Source of the DNA: Halichoerus grypus
Taxonomy: Eukaryota; Chordata; Mammalia; Carnivora; Phocidae
Length of the DNA: 64,000 nt
NCBI RefSeq assembly: GCF_964656455.1
Contig: NC_135717.1
Span: 145,218,308 to 145,282,307, forward strand
Direction: 5' to 3'
The translations under genes were made by a program, and so were the position numbers. Numbering within the stretch: position 1 is the stretch's first letter; each line of letters opens with the position of its first letter. The notes below the pieces were generated by a model. That model was not told where the DNA came from. It made no database searches and saw only the letters and a list, made by a program, of their open reading frames with translations. Positions 48,161 to 60,159 of the stretch are shown here, piece by piece.

Positions 48161-48214
48161 TTTCTTAAGTGCCAAGAAGGAGGTAACAATAATTTGTCTT
48201 AAAAAATGTATTGT

Positions 48215-49095
48215 GTGGTATTGACATTTTAACTATATTAATTCCAATTCCAATCCATGATCATGGAATATCTTTTCATTTATGTCTTCTTCTTTAATTT
48301 CTTTTATCAATGTCTTAGAGTTTTCAGTGTACAGATTGTCCACTTCTTTGGTTAAATTTATTCCTAAGTTTTTTTCTTTTTTTGATGCTATTGTAAATGG
48401 GATTGTTTTCTTAATTTCTTTTTTGGATTGTTTGTTATTAGTGTATATAAACACAACTGATTTTTGTATGTTAATTTTATATCTCACAATTACTGAATTC
48501 ATTTATTAATTCTAATAGTTTTTGTTTTGGAGGAATCGTCAGGTTTTCTTTATATAAGATCATTTCATTTAAAATTAGAGACAACTTAACTTCTTCCTTT
48601 CTTATTTGGATGCCTTTTATTTCTTTTTCTTGTCTAATTGCTTGGACCTGAATTTCCAATACTATATTGAATGGAAGTGATAAGAGAGGATCTTTGTCTT
48701 GTTCCTGATCTTAGAGGAAAAGTTTCCAGCTTTTTACCATTGAGTATGATGTTAGCTATTTGTCTGTGATATATAGCCTTTATTATGTTGGGATACATTC
48801 CTTCTATACTTAATTTGTTGAGAGTTTTTGTCAGGAATGAATGTTGAATTTTGTCAAGTGCTTTTTCTGCATCCATTGAGATGATGAGATGATATGATTT
48901 TCATCCTTCATTTTCTTAATGTAGTTTATCACCTTTATTGATTTGCATTTGTTGAAACATTCTTGCATCCCAAGGATAAATCACTGTTGATTATGGTATA
49001 ATGATCCTTTTAATGTGCTATTGGATTCAGTTTGTTAGTATTTTGTTGAGGCTTTTTGCTTCTATGTTCATCAGGGAAACTGATATCAATAGGCT
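48215..49095 (-). repeat. L1 ORF2 reverse-transcriptase-region remnant
   Basis: The complement codes [19 protein letters not shown] and [20 protein letters not shown], typical of the L1 reverse transcriptase, across broken frames (48876 down to 48233). No poly(A) tail or 3' UTR is present, so it is an internal fragment. It is not active. Confidence 0.88.
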
Positions 49096-49511
49096 GAAAA
49101 AAATAAAAATACATATTTCTATGCACCAAGATGACACTTACAAAACTGAAAATCAATGAAAACTAAAGACTCCATTATTAATACAATGACAAGGAAAGAT
49201 ACCATTTTCATTCATTTAATTGCTAAATATAATAAGAATCTAGCTTGTTCTAGGTATTTTTCTAACTTCTAGGTTTCAGAGGCTGAGAAAGAAATATTTG
49301 GACAAAATTTGGATCTTCAATCTGAGAACAACTGGAAAAACAAATGATAGTGTCATTAAGAAAATACTTATTTGTTTTGGTTTTCAACTCTAACACACTT
49401 TGATCTGCAGCAAGCTATATATTATTCCATACCCAAATTTACAAAATCAAAGTGCAGATTTTAAAAAATAATACCTACCAAAAACATCAGTCAAACCCAT
49501 GCTCTTTTTTA

Positions 49512-49712
49512 TTTTATTTATTTATTTTTTTAAGATTTTATTTATTTGACAGAGAGAGACACAGCGAGAGAGGGAACAGAAGCAGGGGGAGTGGGAGAGG
49601 AAGAAGCAGGCTTCCCGCCAAGAGAGCCTGATGTGGGACTCGATCCCAGGACCCTGGGATCATGACCTGAGCCGAAGGCAGATGCTTAACAACTGAGCCA
49701 CCCAGGCGCCCC
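49512..49712 (-). mobile_element. CAN-SINE
   Basis: Antisense near-consensus copy, flanked by CATGCTCTTTTTT. Confidence 0.95.
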
Positions 49713-49898
49713 CCATGCTCTTTTTTAAAACCTTATCTTTGAATATTGGGAATTCATTTAATTATTTAAATTGATAAAATGATAATGAATTGATAAAAAT
49801 GATAAAATGATAAAAATTGATAATTTAGAATATTGGTGTTTCACAATATGCTCAGTACATATTTGAAGTGCCTATGATACTGAATCTTAGATAATTTT

Positions 49899-50103
49899 TT
49901 AAAAAATTTTTAAAGGTTTCATTTATTTATTTGTCAGAGAGAGAAAGAGAGAGAGAGATTATGCACAAGCAGGGAGAGCAGCAGAGGAAGAAACAGGCTT
50001 CCCGCAGAGCAGGGAGCCCGATGCAGGGCTCTTTACCAGGACCCTGGGATCATGACCTGAGCCGAAGGCAGACACTTAACCGACTGAGCCACCCAGGTGT
50101 CCC
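49899..50103 (-). mobile_element. CAN-SINE
   Basis: Antisense copy flanked by GAATCTTAGATAA. Direct AATTGATAAAATGATAA-like repetition lies just before it (49770-49820). Confidence 0.94.
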
Positions 50104-50429
50104 GAATCTTAGATAAATCATTATTCTTGAAATTTTAGAGTCAAAAGTTATCTCTAATTACTTTAGAAATAACTGAATTCAAAAGTACAACCAATTGTGT
50201 TTTACAGAAAGATGTATACTGTTTAGATAAAATATATATATAACAATAAACTTTATTCCCTGTTCCGTGGTAAAGCTTGAGTACATTTTCCCCATCATCT
50301 CTGAGGACACTACTATACTCCAGGGTATTAAATTGGAAAAGTAGGTCCATGTACACAAAAATATGGTCAGAGAACAATAAGTCCATGACTACTAGTACTA
50401 CTCTTTATTCTCAAAAGAATGGTCATTTC

Positions 50430-50631
50430 AGGGCCCCTGCGTGGTTCAGTCATTGAGCATCTGTCTTCGGCTCAGGTCATGATCCCAGGGTCCTGGGATG
50501 GAGCCCCACATCGGGCTCCCTGCTCAGCAGGAAGCCTGCTTCTCTCTCACCCACTCCCCCCGCTTGTGTTCCCTCTCTCGCTGTGTCTCTCTCTGTCTAA
50601 TAAATAAATAAAATCTTTAAAAAAAAGAAAA
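50430..50631 (+). mobile_element. CAN-SINE
   Basis: Sense copy (GGGCCCCTGCGTGGTTCAGT) flanked by AGAATGGTCATTTCA. Confidence 0.95.
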
Positions 50632-50914
50632 AAAGAATGGTCATTTCATGGGATAATAATAACTTGTATTTTGTCAATAACTGGATACATTTAACAGTTG
50701 CTTAGTTTGTGGTTTGAAAAATGTTGGCTCATGCAATTAAAAAGAATAATTAGCTGCAGCATCAAAAGTAGCAATTTTATTTTGTAGTACTTTTTCTAAA
50801 GAAATGATGTTATAAATATACTGCTTTTAAAGTGGTAGTGCAATCTAATCTTAAAGAAAGCGGGACCATCCATTATTTCCATCAGGTATGCTCTGGCTTT
50901 TAAAGAGAGATTTT

Positions 50915-51049
50915 GGGATGTCTGGGTGGCTCAGTCAGTCGGCTCCGGTCACGATCCCAGGGTTCTGAGATCAAGTCCCGCATTGGGCTCCCTGCTCAGC
51001 TCCCTGCTCCCTCTGCCTGCCACTCCCCCTGCTTTACTCTCTCTCTCTG
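50915..51049 (+). mobile_element. Tailless, internally deleted CAN-SINE body within the compound unit
   Basis: GGGATGTCTGGGTGGCTCAG start, missing the usual GTTAAGCGTCTGCC segment, through the CT run CTCTCTCTCTGA. It then passes directly into non-SINE sequence (GACAAGTCTTCTCC) with no AAATAAAT tail. Confidence 0.88.
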
Positions 51050-51094
51050 AGACAAGTCTTCTCCTATTCGCTAGTGATTCCTTGTAATTAGGAT

Positions 51095-51607
51095 ACTGTT
51101 ATGGCTGGACCTCAAACAAAAAGGGCTTCTTGATGGTTTCATCCCTCATAGTCTTTTATCCTGGAAGCCACCCCTACTGACAATACAATTGCAAACAAAG
51201 GCTTTAACCAAGCATACAACAGCTCTCCTGGTAAAAACAGCCTCAGAGCTCACTATGGGACTTCCAGGACTTACGTTAGGACTGCAATATAAACTAAGCA
51301 AAACAGTTTGCTTGCTCAGCAGGACTCTGAATGATACTTCCCAGGCATTAATGCACTCAGCCAAGAAATAAATGCAGAGAAGGACTTCTCGAGAACCACT
51401 ATTGATTCTCTACCATTGCTACACCGTTCCTCATGTGTTGTTTCAACAATACAGTTAACTCCTGCAAGGTGTCCCAGTTAATAGGGGACATTTATGATCA
51501 ATTAAATAAGATCAAGATATGCACTGATCTCTTTGACAAAATTGGTATTTGGGGATCTTACCTAAAGGATGTGATCATAATTTTGGGCCTAATACTTGTT
51601 TTATGAT
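51095..51607 (+). pseudogene. Endogenous-retrovirus env 3' end, broken
   Basis: Just upstream of an LTR. One short frame at 51189-51371 looks like the helical part of a transmembrane envelope subunit. In another frame a Cys-Cys motif near 51450, an amphipathic stretch and a hydrophobic membrane segment ending at about 51605 resemble the end of a gammaretrovirus-type env. The pieces are in different frames with stops between them, so it is non-coding. The surface subunit, pol and gag are absent. Confidence 0.6.
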
Positions 51608-51807
51608 CATCCTTTTGCATGTGCTGATGCATGTACCGTTTGCTGCCCATCGCAACCCCCTGGAGCCATACCACAAGCCCCTGGACCGACCCCTGGATAG
51701 ATTCTAACTGCCACACAGCCCATGGCTCCATTTCAGCAGGAAGCAGCCAGAATGGTCATCATCCCATTCCGTAATGGCAGTTAGGGTTACTATTCCAGGG
51801 GGAGAAA

Positions 51808-52194
51808 TGAGTAAGGGGTAGATAGGGAGAGATAGGTAGGGATTATGTGATCAGTCTCACAGAAATCCCCAAAATGTGGAGGTGTGGGGAAACCAGAGAT
51901 AAGGGGACAAACCGGACCACCCTCCCCTAGGCGTGTGGAGTGGGTCATGTGGGGTGGGTGTCTTTATGATAACCACATGTGAAATGATAATCACATGTGA
52001 CCAACAAAGAATAACCAGACCCTAAAAAGAAAGTAAGCCATTAAAGGTGTTATCACTAGAGATGCTAAAAGGATTTAAGTTCCCTGGTTAGCCTCCTATA
52101 AAAGACCAACACTAAAGGCCCTCGTTGGCAACCCTATCACTCTTGAGAGCTTTTTCTGTACCTTCACTTAATAAACTTCTATCACTTCACTCAC
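51808..52194 (+). repeat. ERV LTR, U3-R only, ending at its polyadenylation site
   Basis: A polypurine tract (AGGGGGAGAAA) precedes TGAGTAAGGGG at 51808, a plausible U3 start. U3 carries AATCACATGTGACC, a CAAAGAATAA stretch and TATAAAAG at 52097-52104. AATAAA is at 52170-52175, and retroviral sequence stops at about 52194. U5 is missing. The family is not identified. Confidence 0.68.
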
Positions 52195-52229
52195 AAATAA
52201 ATAAATAAATAAATAAAGTGGTAGCGCAA

Positions 52230-53085
52230 GAATATGCTAACCTCACCATTTTTAATTAATAAAAATGTATTATTTCATAATAATATTAAGTTGAAAGAAA
52301 AAGTAAAATGTACTTTTAATACATCACACCTTTAAAAACTAGAGTTCTGGCAGAAAAATTTTTTTCTCTTTCATAGAAACATTTATTAGAATTAGAGACT
52401 GAATGAAAAGCAAGCTAAATAAATAGATTTGGTGAAGCGTTTTACCATTAAAAAATTTACTCGAAAATTTTTAAAATTTTAATTTTGTAGTTAAAAATTG
52501 ATTAGGAAGATCGCTAATTTACATAAAAACTGGCTCATTATCATACCAGCTGCTGAAAAATTTGTGAAACAAGTTTCATGTTGCCAAGCAGAACTGCAGG
52601 CTGTCTTAGATGTAAAAATATCTGCAGGCATGAAAGATGTTCTGTGCAATTAGAGTAGAAGTACAGATCCAAATTTCTGAGGATTTCTCTTATGCATGAT
52701 TTTCATTCTCAGTGAAGATAAGAAGTTATAAGGAAAGGTCACCTGAAAAATGTGCACATCCTGCAACTAAATTGACCTATTATCAGATGAAAGTATTATT
52801 ATAGACAAAGGATCATATAAGCTTAATATAAGAATCATATAAGCTTTATGAATTGGCTTGTTACCAGGTGTAAATGTGCATTAAACACTTTTCATGATAA
52901 ACTGGAATCAATGGGTGTTTCATACTTTATTTTGAAGTCTTTATATGCTTTATTTCTGAGAGAATTGAGAATTTTGAAACATCTCCATGTGGCTCCACTT
53001 GAATTATTTTCCACTAGATAGTAAAATAGTCAAAGATGAAAGCATCTTTATCTACAAAACTCAGATTTTTTTTTTTGCTTTCAAA
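52230..53085. other. Intergenic AT-rich DNA without recognisable feature
   Basis: Nothing recognised. Confidence 0.5.
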
Positions 53086-53089
53086 TCTT

Positions 53090-53143
53090 CACACACACAC
53101 ATACAGAAACTTACACACACACATACACACACACACATACACC
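53090..53143. repeat. (AC)n microsatellite, interrupted
   Basis: ACACACACAC runs broken by ATACAGAAACTT and ATAC. Confidence 0.92.
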
Positions 53144-54157
53144 CCTACTACACAAGAATGCTGCTAAATAGCTTTGTGATTTGCATAATGTTTTATCCAT
53201 TCTGTGAAGGCTACTAAAGGTGACTTTTTAGAAGAAAAAAATTACAAAATTATCGAATGAACTCACATTTTGAAAGAGCGGATGCTTCAAAAGTATTTTT
53301 AAACTGAATTACTTGTGCTACGTGAAGTTCTACAAAAACTTGTCATTAATCATTTTGTCCCATGCCCTAACTATAAACTATCATTTATAGTTATTAATGT
53401 TGTGCTTATTTTTTTAACAAATAAAACTGGTTTCAATCACATTGAAAATTAAAATGAATGTAAAAGTATACGTAGGCCAAGCTTATGTAGGCAAAGTGTT
53501 GTTATCACAATAATGCAAGCAAGATTTCTTTGCTTTTCTATTAATTAGACATGTTATGTCAAATGTACTTTCTGCATAATTCCTTATATCCTTCAAATTC
53601 TTGGATTAGTTACCTTCACTAATATTATGGGCTTTAGATCAAAATAACAAAAAAGAAAAATTAGGTTAACACAATTAAATTAATTTTCATCTTATAAATC
53701 CAAAGTATACTTTGTATTGAATATATTTTTTTCCTTTAGGACAATGTGTATTCCCCTAGATCCAGGTTAAAATGTGTATTGCCCTATAAAAACAGGATAC
53801 ATATTTTCAATTCGTTGTCAGATTTGAAAGCGATACTATATTATTTGTCTTGTTATGCAGCTTACGTTATGGAAGTTATTGGACATTTCTGTTCATTTTG
53901 TACTAAAGAATAACATAACTTTAAAGCAGTAAATACCAAAGATAATTACATTTATTGCACTAACTTTCATATCTTTATGAAAAGAGCTATATCCAAGTAT
54001 ATTGTATTAACTGTTACCAGGAATATCTCATTAACATAAATATACATCTCTTTCATGGGGAAAATTTGGACTTAAACTAATATTTTACTCTTTTCTCCTT
54101 TTTTTTCATGCTTCTCTTTCACTGGTAGTGTCTCTTTCTTGATTGCATATTTGTGTC
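53144..54157. other. Intergenic DNA without recognisable feature
   Basis: Nothing recognised. Confidence 0.5.
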
Positions 54158-54175
54158 AAGAATACAAAGAATATT

Positions 54176-54377
54176 GGGCGCCTGGGTGGCTCAGTTGGTT
54201 AAGCGACTGCCTTCGGCTCAGGTCATGATCCTGGAGTCCCGGGATCGAGTCCCGCATCGGGCTCCCTGCTCAGCAGGGAGTCTGCTTCTCCCTCTTCCCG
54301 CTCCCCCCTCTTGTGCTCTCTCTCTCTCTCACTCTCTCTCTCAAATAAATAAATAAAATCTTTAAAAAAAAAAAAAT
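54176..54377 (+). mobile_element. CAN-SINE, young-looking
   Basis: Sense copy with the exact 18-bp duplication AAGAATACAAAGAATATT (54158-54175, 54378-54395). Confidence 0.97.
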
Positions 54378-54617
54378 AAGAATACAAAGAATATTAAATT
54401 CTGTCACCAGAAGAATATTATAATTGATGAAAAGATTAAGTGAATTAACATTTGTAATCATAATATTTTATTAAAATAATGAGTATTGCCATAAAACATA
54501 TCCTTAGATCTCACATAATTTTTTCTAGTCACAGAAGACTTAATAAGCAAGACAACTACACAAAACTGGAAATTTTCGGAAAGCTTTCTCAAATATTCAT
54601 TTAAGAAACCTAATCCA

Positions 54618-54823
54618 TTGGGGCGCCTGGGTGGCTCAGTCGTTAAGCTTCTGCCTTCGGCTCAGGTCATGATCCCAGGGTCCTGGGATCGAGTCCCACA
54701 TCAGGCTCCCTGCTCGGTGGGAAGCCCGCTTCTCCCTCTCCCACTCCCCCTGCTTGTGTTCCCTCTCTCGCTGTGTCTCTCTCTGTCAAATAAATAAATA
54801 AAATCTTAAAAAAAAAAAAAAGA
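54618..54823 (+). mobile_element. CAN-SINE, young-looking
   Basis: Sense near-consensus copy with the exact 15-bp duplication AAGAAACCTAATCCA (54603-54617, 54824-54838). Confidence 0.97.
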
Positions 54824-55089
54824 AAGAAACCTAATCCAAGAATATTTACTGAGTGCTTTATACAGTTAAGGCAGAGTGATACTTCAAATTTATATCACCT
54901 ACTCAAGCAACTCACCATCCACATGTGAGATAATACAAATACACTTGAAAGAAACAGTAAATGCAACATTTTGAGGGAATATTTTAGCATTACATGACCA
55001 TTTTAAGACTTTGATCACTTGCTGAGTTTATACAAGAACAAATTAAACCAATTAAATCAAGTTAAAATAGTAATAAACCTTCCAAATAT

Positions 55090-55855
55090 TTCCAGAAACT
55101 GTCTTCTTCTATCTTCTATCCTTCCGTCTTCCTGGTGTGAACCACCATCTATCTCTCACCTATACTACTCCAATCGCCTTCCAACTGATTGACCTAATCT
55201 TGCCCTGTCCCTCTACACTTCATTTCTAATAGCAGCCAAAATAATACTTTGAAATATAAGTCTTAACCTATCACTCCCATTCTTAAAAATCTGCAGTGGA
55301 TCCCCATTTCATTCAGAGTAGAGTCAAATTCTGATAAAATGGAATTTTAGGTCTTCCATGATCTGCTCGCCCTGAACACCTTGCATGAGCTTATGGGCAA
55401 TTCTCCTGTTCATCCCCTTTGCTCACCCAGGATCTGCCACGTTGGCTTCCTTCCTGTTCTCAAACACCCTAGGCATGTTCCACCCTTAGCATGGACTTTA
55501 CAGAGGCTACTCCCTGTACTTGGAACACTTTCACTCCAAATATCTGCAAGCCAATGTCCTCATCTCCAACTCTGTTCAAGTATCTTTGATCATCCTCTTT
55601 TAAGTTTCATTCCACCACTCAGCCCTGGCACTCTCAGTTCTCCCTACCCTGTTCTAATTATTCTTTTTCCATAGCATTTATTGTGTTCTAGTTAACTGTA
55701 ATTATTTCTTTGTTATGTTTATTGTACTTTTCTTTAAGCCCACGAAGGTAAGATTCTTTTTATTTGCAGCTGATAGATCTCAAGTACATAAAGCAATGCA
55801 GGATTCACAGTGGGCACTTAATAAAAATGTGTGATGTAAATAATCAAAGACTACA
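55090..55855 (+). repeat. L2 LINE 3' end
   Basis: TACTACTCCAATCGCCTTCC, AATCTGCAGTGGATCCCCAT, CATGATCTGCTCGCCCTGAA, CTACTCCCTGTACTTGGAAC and GGGCACTTAATAAAAATGTG follow the L2 order. One frame (55381-55674) is a chance survival of its coding sequence, not a gene. Confidence 0.85.
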
Positions 55856-57135
55856 TAAACAAATAGGAAGTACTAGGGTTTATTTCCCCCTATAAACATC
55901 AATTTCTATTAAAATGGAAGCTATTTATATTGTGTTTGGATTTTGTTTATTTTTTGAATTATTTTTTCATTTCCAATTATAAACTTTTTCTAGAAAGACT
56001 AAAACACTTTCACCAATGCATGTAGAAAGAGCAAGAGATAATAGAAAAATTATCAATGAGCTTCTCTTCATTATTATTGATCAAATATAGAAGTTCAAAG
56101 TTATAGTCTAATTATTTTACTATTTACTATTCAAAAAGAAATATCTCTTGTGATGCTACATTAGATAAATTATTGGTTTGATTTTCCAACAGACACAGAT
56201 CAAAGGCTGGCCTTTGGACCACTTTCAGAGAGTAGACACCTTATGTAAGTTTATGGAAAGAAAAGACTGAATAGCTTCTCCCCTTTGATGAAAACAGACC
56301 TCTGCATACCTGTTTTATCTCCACTCCCCTTTCATTGGTGCTGGCACTTTGGTTTCTTCCCTGTAAGGATATACATCATGGGTATATGCTTAAGGATATA
56401 AGCTAAATTATGCAAAATTCATCCTTATGTTAACTGAAGCTCTATTTTTTTTCTCTTCTACCAAAAAAAAAAAAAAAAAGCATATTGGAATGCCAGTGTT
56501 GTAAATAACTTTATATCTAATCTCATTTATTTTCATAAAAATATTTTTATTTGCAAATGTGGTTTCTTTGACTACCTGTATATACAAGGTGGGGATGGAG
56601 ACTAGGTGGCAAAGCAGCAGAGAGTTTTGACACTGAATGAAGAATCACTACTTGGTAAAATTCTGAGCATGCTTTTCAGAAGAACGAAGCTAGGTGTTGG
56701 ATAGAACTTCTACATACTGGCAGTTGACTAGATCTTTGACTGATTCATTCATTCATTTATTTATTCAACAGTTACTGAATTTCATGACTCAATATATTGT
56801 TTAACAGGGTAAATATAAGACTTGGTCTTTGCTTAAAAAGAGGAAAAAATATCAGCAACTATTAGGAGAGGAAGAGATAAAAGCAAAATTAGAGTATAAT
56901 ATACTAATTTCCCAAATATAAGCAAAACTTCCATAGAAGAAATAGAATGAAAATTTCTCCCTTCTGGAACTGAAGGGCCAATGTTCACTAAAGTTTAGCT
57001 CGATCGGTGCCATATTCTGAGCATTTTATGATTTTGATTTTGTGATAACTTCTTTGCCTTAAAATTACATAAGAATATGCCTTTGTAAACCACATCTTCC
57101 ATTCTGATATCAATGTGGCATTTCTGGAATAGACA
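55856..57135. other. Intergenic DNA without recognisable feature
   Basis: A poly(A) run near 56463; otherwise nothing recognised. Confidence 0.5.
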
Positions 57136-57139
57136 TCTA

Positions 57140-57710
57140 AGTATATCTGTGCTTAAAACCCTCCAATGCCTCTCCTCCTACCAGTGACTACAAGTCCTTT
57201 CCTAATTCAAGCCTTAACCTTTACCTCTCATATTCCTCCACCACATCCTCCTTTTCTAAAATCATCCATCTCACCTTTCCAAGGACTGTGCTCATTTTTG
57301 GTTCAACAACATGGAAACCCTTATAGCTTCCTCCAAACAAACAAACAAACCAAAACATGCTTTTTCATGCTTCTGAATCTTTGCTTCTGATGTTTTCCTT
57401 GCCTAGAATATAACTGCAACTTTTCCCCCCTAATAAACTCTGCTTATCCTTTAAAACTTTCTTATGTCTACATGTTATGAAGCCTTCTCTGAGGCCACAG
57501 AGTCCACTCATTTCTACTTGCACCCCTGGAATTGCATTTAAAAGTATTTCTTTCACATTCATCATAACATATTTAAGTGTTTATTGATTTCCCTCTGTCT
57601 CTACCTGGCTGGAGCACCTTGAGAATATAATACACAACATTCATTTGTATTTCTATTATCTCTCACAACATTGTTATATACTAGCTGATCAATAAATACC
57701 AATTAATTAA
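57140..57710 (+). repeat. L2 LINE 3' end, second copy
   Basis: AAAACCCTCCAATGCCTCTC, TTTTCCTTGCCTAGAATATA, GAAGCCTTCTCTGAGGCCAC, TGGCTGGAGCACCTTGAGAA and AGCTGATCAATAAATACC follow L2 order. Confidence 0.75.
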
Positions 57711-59911
57711 AATAAGCTTAATTTGACCATCTCATAAATTGTTGTTTGTGCCAATGGAAATGTTTTATAAGCATCTACATTTACATTTACCTCTCAAGAA
57801 GAACTAGTTTGCCAAATCTCCTGACCTAAATAATTCATGATTTTATGTTAGACTCATAGAAAAAAACTACATTAGTACATTAAGGTTGCTGTTTTAAGCA
57901 GGAGGTATATCTTAGAAAATGTGATCTCAGTGTAACTAACTTATTTTTCAAGATTACAACCTTGAAATAGGCTGTAGACAGCTAACTCTCTTTTATTGTA
58001 TCTTCATCTGGAACCACTTTTCAAAACTATCAACATTTATCTAACTTTCCTTCACAACTCCAAGTCAGGAAACTATGTATCTTTGTTTCCAAGTGAAGTA
58101 GTTACTAAGTACTCCATGAAATACTTACAGTTTCCAAATGGTGGAGTACTCAATCCTGGCAAAGAAAATGTGTTACCTCAAATCTTTCTATCATAAGAAA
58201 GTGAGATTGACACCCGAATTGCCTAGATTCTTATTATTTCCGGTGGAAAGAGAAATATAAAAAATATTTAAAAACCCAGTGATATTACAATAAGAGTCGA
58301 TCCTAGTGCTCTTTGTGTATTGACTTATTTCAGTGCATCACATTTTTGTTATCTTACAGGCAACACATTGGTCCATTGGTCCACGTTTATGTATCTTGAC
58401 CTCTTGAGAAATGATCCCATACTTGTTGCCTGACAATATTTCAACCATTTCTTACTGTTAAAGTAATTCATCTGCCACTGAGAAGTGGTTTTATGTTCAT
58501 CATATCATATCAGCAAAATAATATGATTAAATTAGAATGTGTATTTCTAGGCCAGACGGTTTCTCTAGCTATTGTAGTGATTTGTCTGTGGGTGGAAAGG
58601 TGGGGGCAGGTGGAGATAAGTTTAAGGGAAGAATTCCTTAATGTCTCATATTTTAAAATTTTGGCAAAAAATCTTAATATTCCTAAATTACAGACTAATT
58701 TTAATACAAATAATAAAGTTAGTTTAGAATACAAGTGACATACAAAATCTAAAGCTGAATGATAATATCAGCCAGAGGAGTTAATGGAGGAGTTAGGTCT
58801 AGAAAAAACCTTAAGAGGAAATTTATTCTACACTGGTTTAGTTTGGAAACTATGAAATTGGTAGCAATTATGACTTCAACCTACTTTTAATTGACTGGAG
58901 GACATACATGATGATAATTAAGGTACAGCAAACATCAGCACATCTTTTTACCCTTAAAAGTAGTCACCTTCGTTTTTGGAATTGAAAGCAATGTTTTGTG
59001 ATGGGTGGATGTGTGGCTGGAGATGAAAACAGAAGACTGTGTTGTTAAAAGAGTCAGTTTCACTGATCAATGTAATAGTACTAAACAGCATCTGGATTCT
59101 GTGATTTTGTTTCCTTTCTTGTGTTAATATCATGATTTCTAAAATCTGCGTTTGCGTCTGTAATTCTCATCACCCACCACCTAATTTCAAAAGGAATCTC
59201 TGCAAATTCTGTGTTCCTCACCTTGTATTCTAAACCCAGATGCTAGACTAATTTTACAATCCCATTCCCAACAATATTACTGCCTAAAACTGGACACTGA
59301 ATATGATTTTATACACAGATATTTGTAGATAAGATTAAAAGAGGAGGTTAGCAACATAGAGATGTTATTTATCTGGGCAATACAATCGTAAAAGATTGGC
59401 ATTATGAAATCCAGCTTTGTTACCAGCCCTTAAGTGAATATTGGAAAATGTGCAGGTCTTCCCACATACCCAACATAATTCTCCAGAAATGTTTCTGCAC
59501 ATACATAGATGTCATTCTGGTAGGGATATGTGTTGTCCATTAGAAATTAAAGCCTGTAAATGATGTTTGGTGGAAACTAATTAGGTAATTGATGATTACC
59601 CAGGGGCAGGGGATGGGACAAAAAAATTGCTACAAATGTGTTACCAAGTTCAGGACCCTTGAAAAGGATGGATTTGTTAATAATACTGCCTAGTGCTTTT
59701 TGCCACAATTATTTGTAGCCAAGCTTTCCAAGCATAGTTAAATGGCCCACTGTTGGCACCTTAAACCAGTGTTGTATTTTTTCAGCAGCCAAATGTGTTG
59801 GGTCTATGCACAGATGTTGGCAGTAACCAGAGGCATTGGAAACAGTGAATACATAATATCCTTCCTGATACAACCTCAAAAGATTGACAAATATAGTTGT
59901 AGTTTTCACTT
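57711..59911. other. Intergenic DNA without recognisable feature
   Basis: The longest stretch in the intergenic part without a recognisable repeat. No exon-like frame. Confidence 0.5.
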
Positions 59912-59928
59912 TGAAAATTAAACCATTC

Positions 59929-60114
59929 ATGGGGCGCCTGGGTGGCTCAGTCGTTAAGCATCTGCCTTCGGCTCAGGTCATGATCCCAGCGTCCTGGGAT
60001 CGAGCCCCGCATCGGGCTCCCTGCTCGGCGGGAAGCCTGCTTCTCCCTCTGCCACTCCCCCTGCTTGTGTTCCCTCTCTCGCTGTGTCTCTCTCTTCAAA
60101 TGGATAAATAAAAA

Positions 60115-60142
<28 letters not shown>
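59929..60142 (+). mobile_element. CAN-SINE, young-looking
   Basis: Near-consensus sense copy with a long uninterrupted poly(A) (60119-60142) and the exact 17-bp duplication TGAAAATTAAACCATTC (59912-59928, 60143-60159). Confidence 0.97.
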
Positions 60143-60145
<3 letters not shown>

Positions 60146-60159
60146 AAATTAAACCATTC

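Larger units (their letters stand above)
50829..52229 (+). mobile_element. Compound retroposed unit: leader, SINE body, ERV env-LTR, A-rich tail, between 15-bp repeats
   Basis: AAAGTGGTAGTGCAA (50829-50843) and AAAGTGGTAGCGCAA (52215-52229) differ at one base. The left copy follows TTTT, an exact L1 endonuclease-type site TTTT/AAA. Between them lie a 71-bp unidentified leader (50844-50914), a CAN-SINE body without its tail (50915-51049), and endogenous-retrovirus sequence to 52194. An (AAAT)n tail at 52195-52214 completes it. The unit ends 19 bases after the LTR's AATAAA, which is where the RNA would be cleaved and polyadenylated. The whole therefore looks like one RNA copied in by L1 machinery. 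The alternative is an ERV piece dropped into a SINE, but that leaves the SINE without a target duplication beside its head. Confidence 0.72.

Noticed and set aside
48233..48876. Minus-strand frames with reverse-transcriptase similarity
   Set aside because: Broken L1 ORF2 remnant with stops between frames; no gene.
51050..52194. Simple insertion of an ERV fragment into a complete SINE
   Set aside because: Less likely than a compound unit: no direct repeat flanks the ERV piece itself, and the only good repeat encloses leader, SINE and ERV together. The tail also sits at the right distance from AATAAA. It remains the main alternative.
55381..55674. 97-codon frame as a gene
   Set aside because: It lies wholly inside an L2 LINE remnant.
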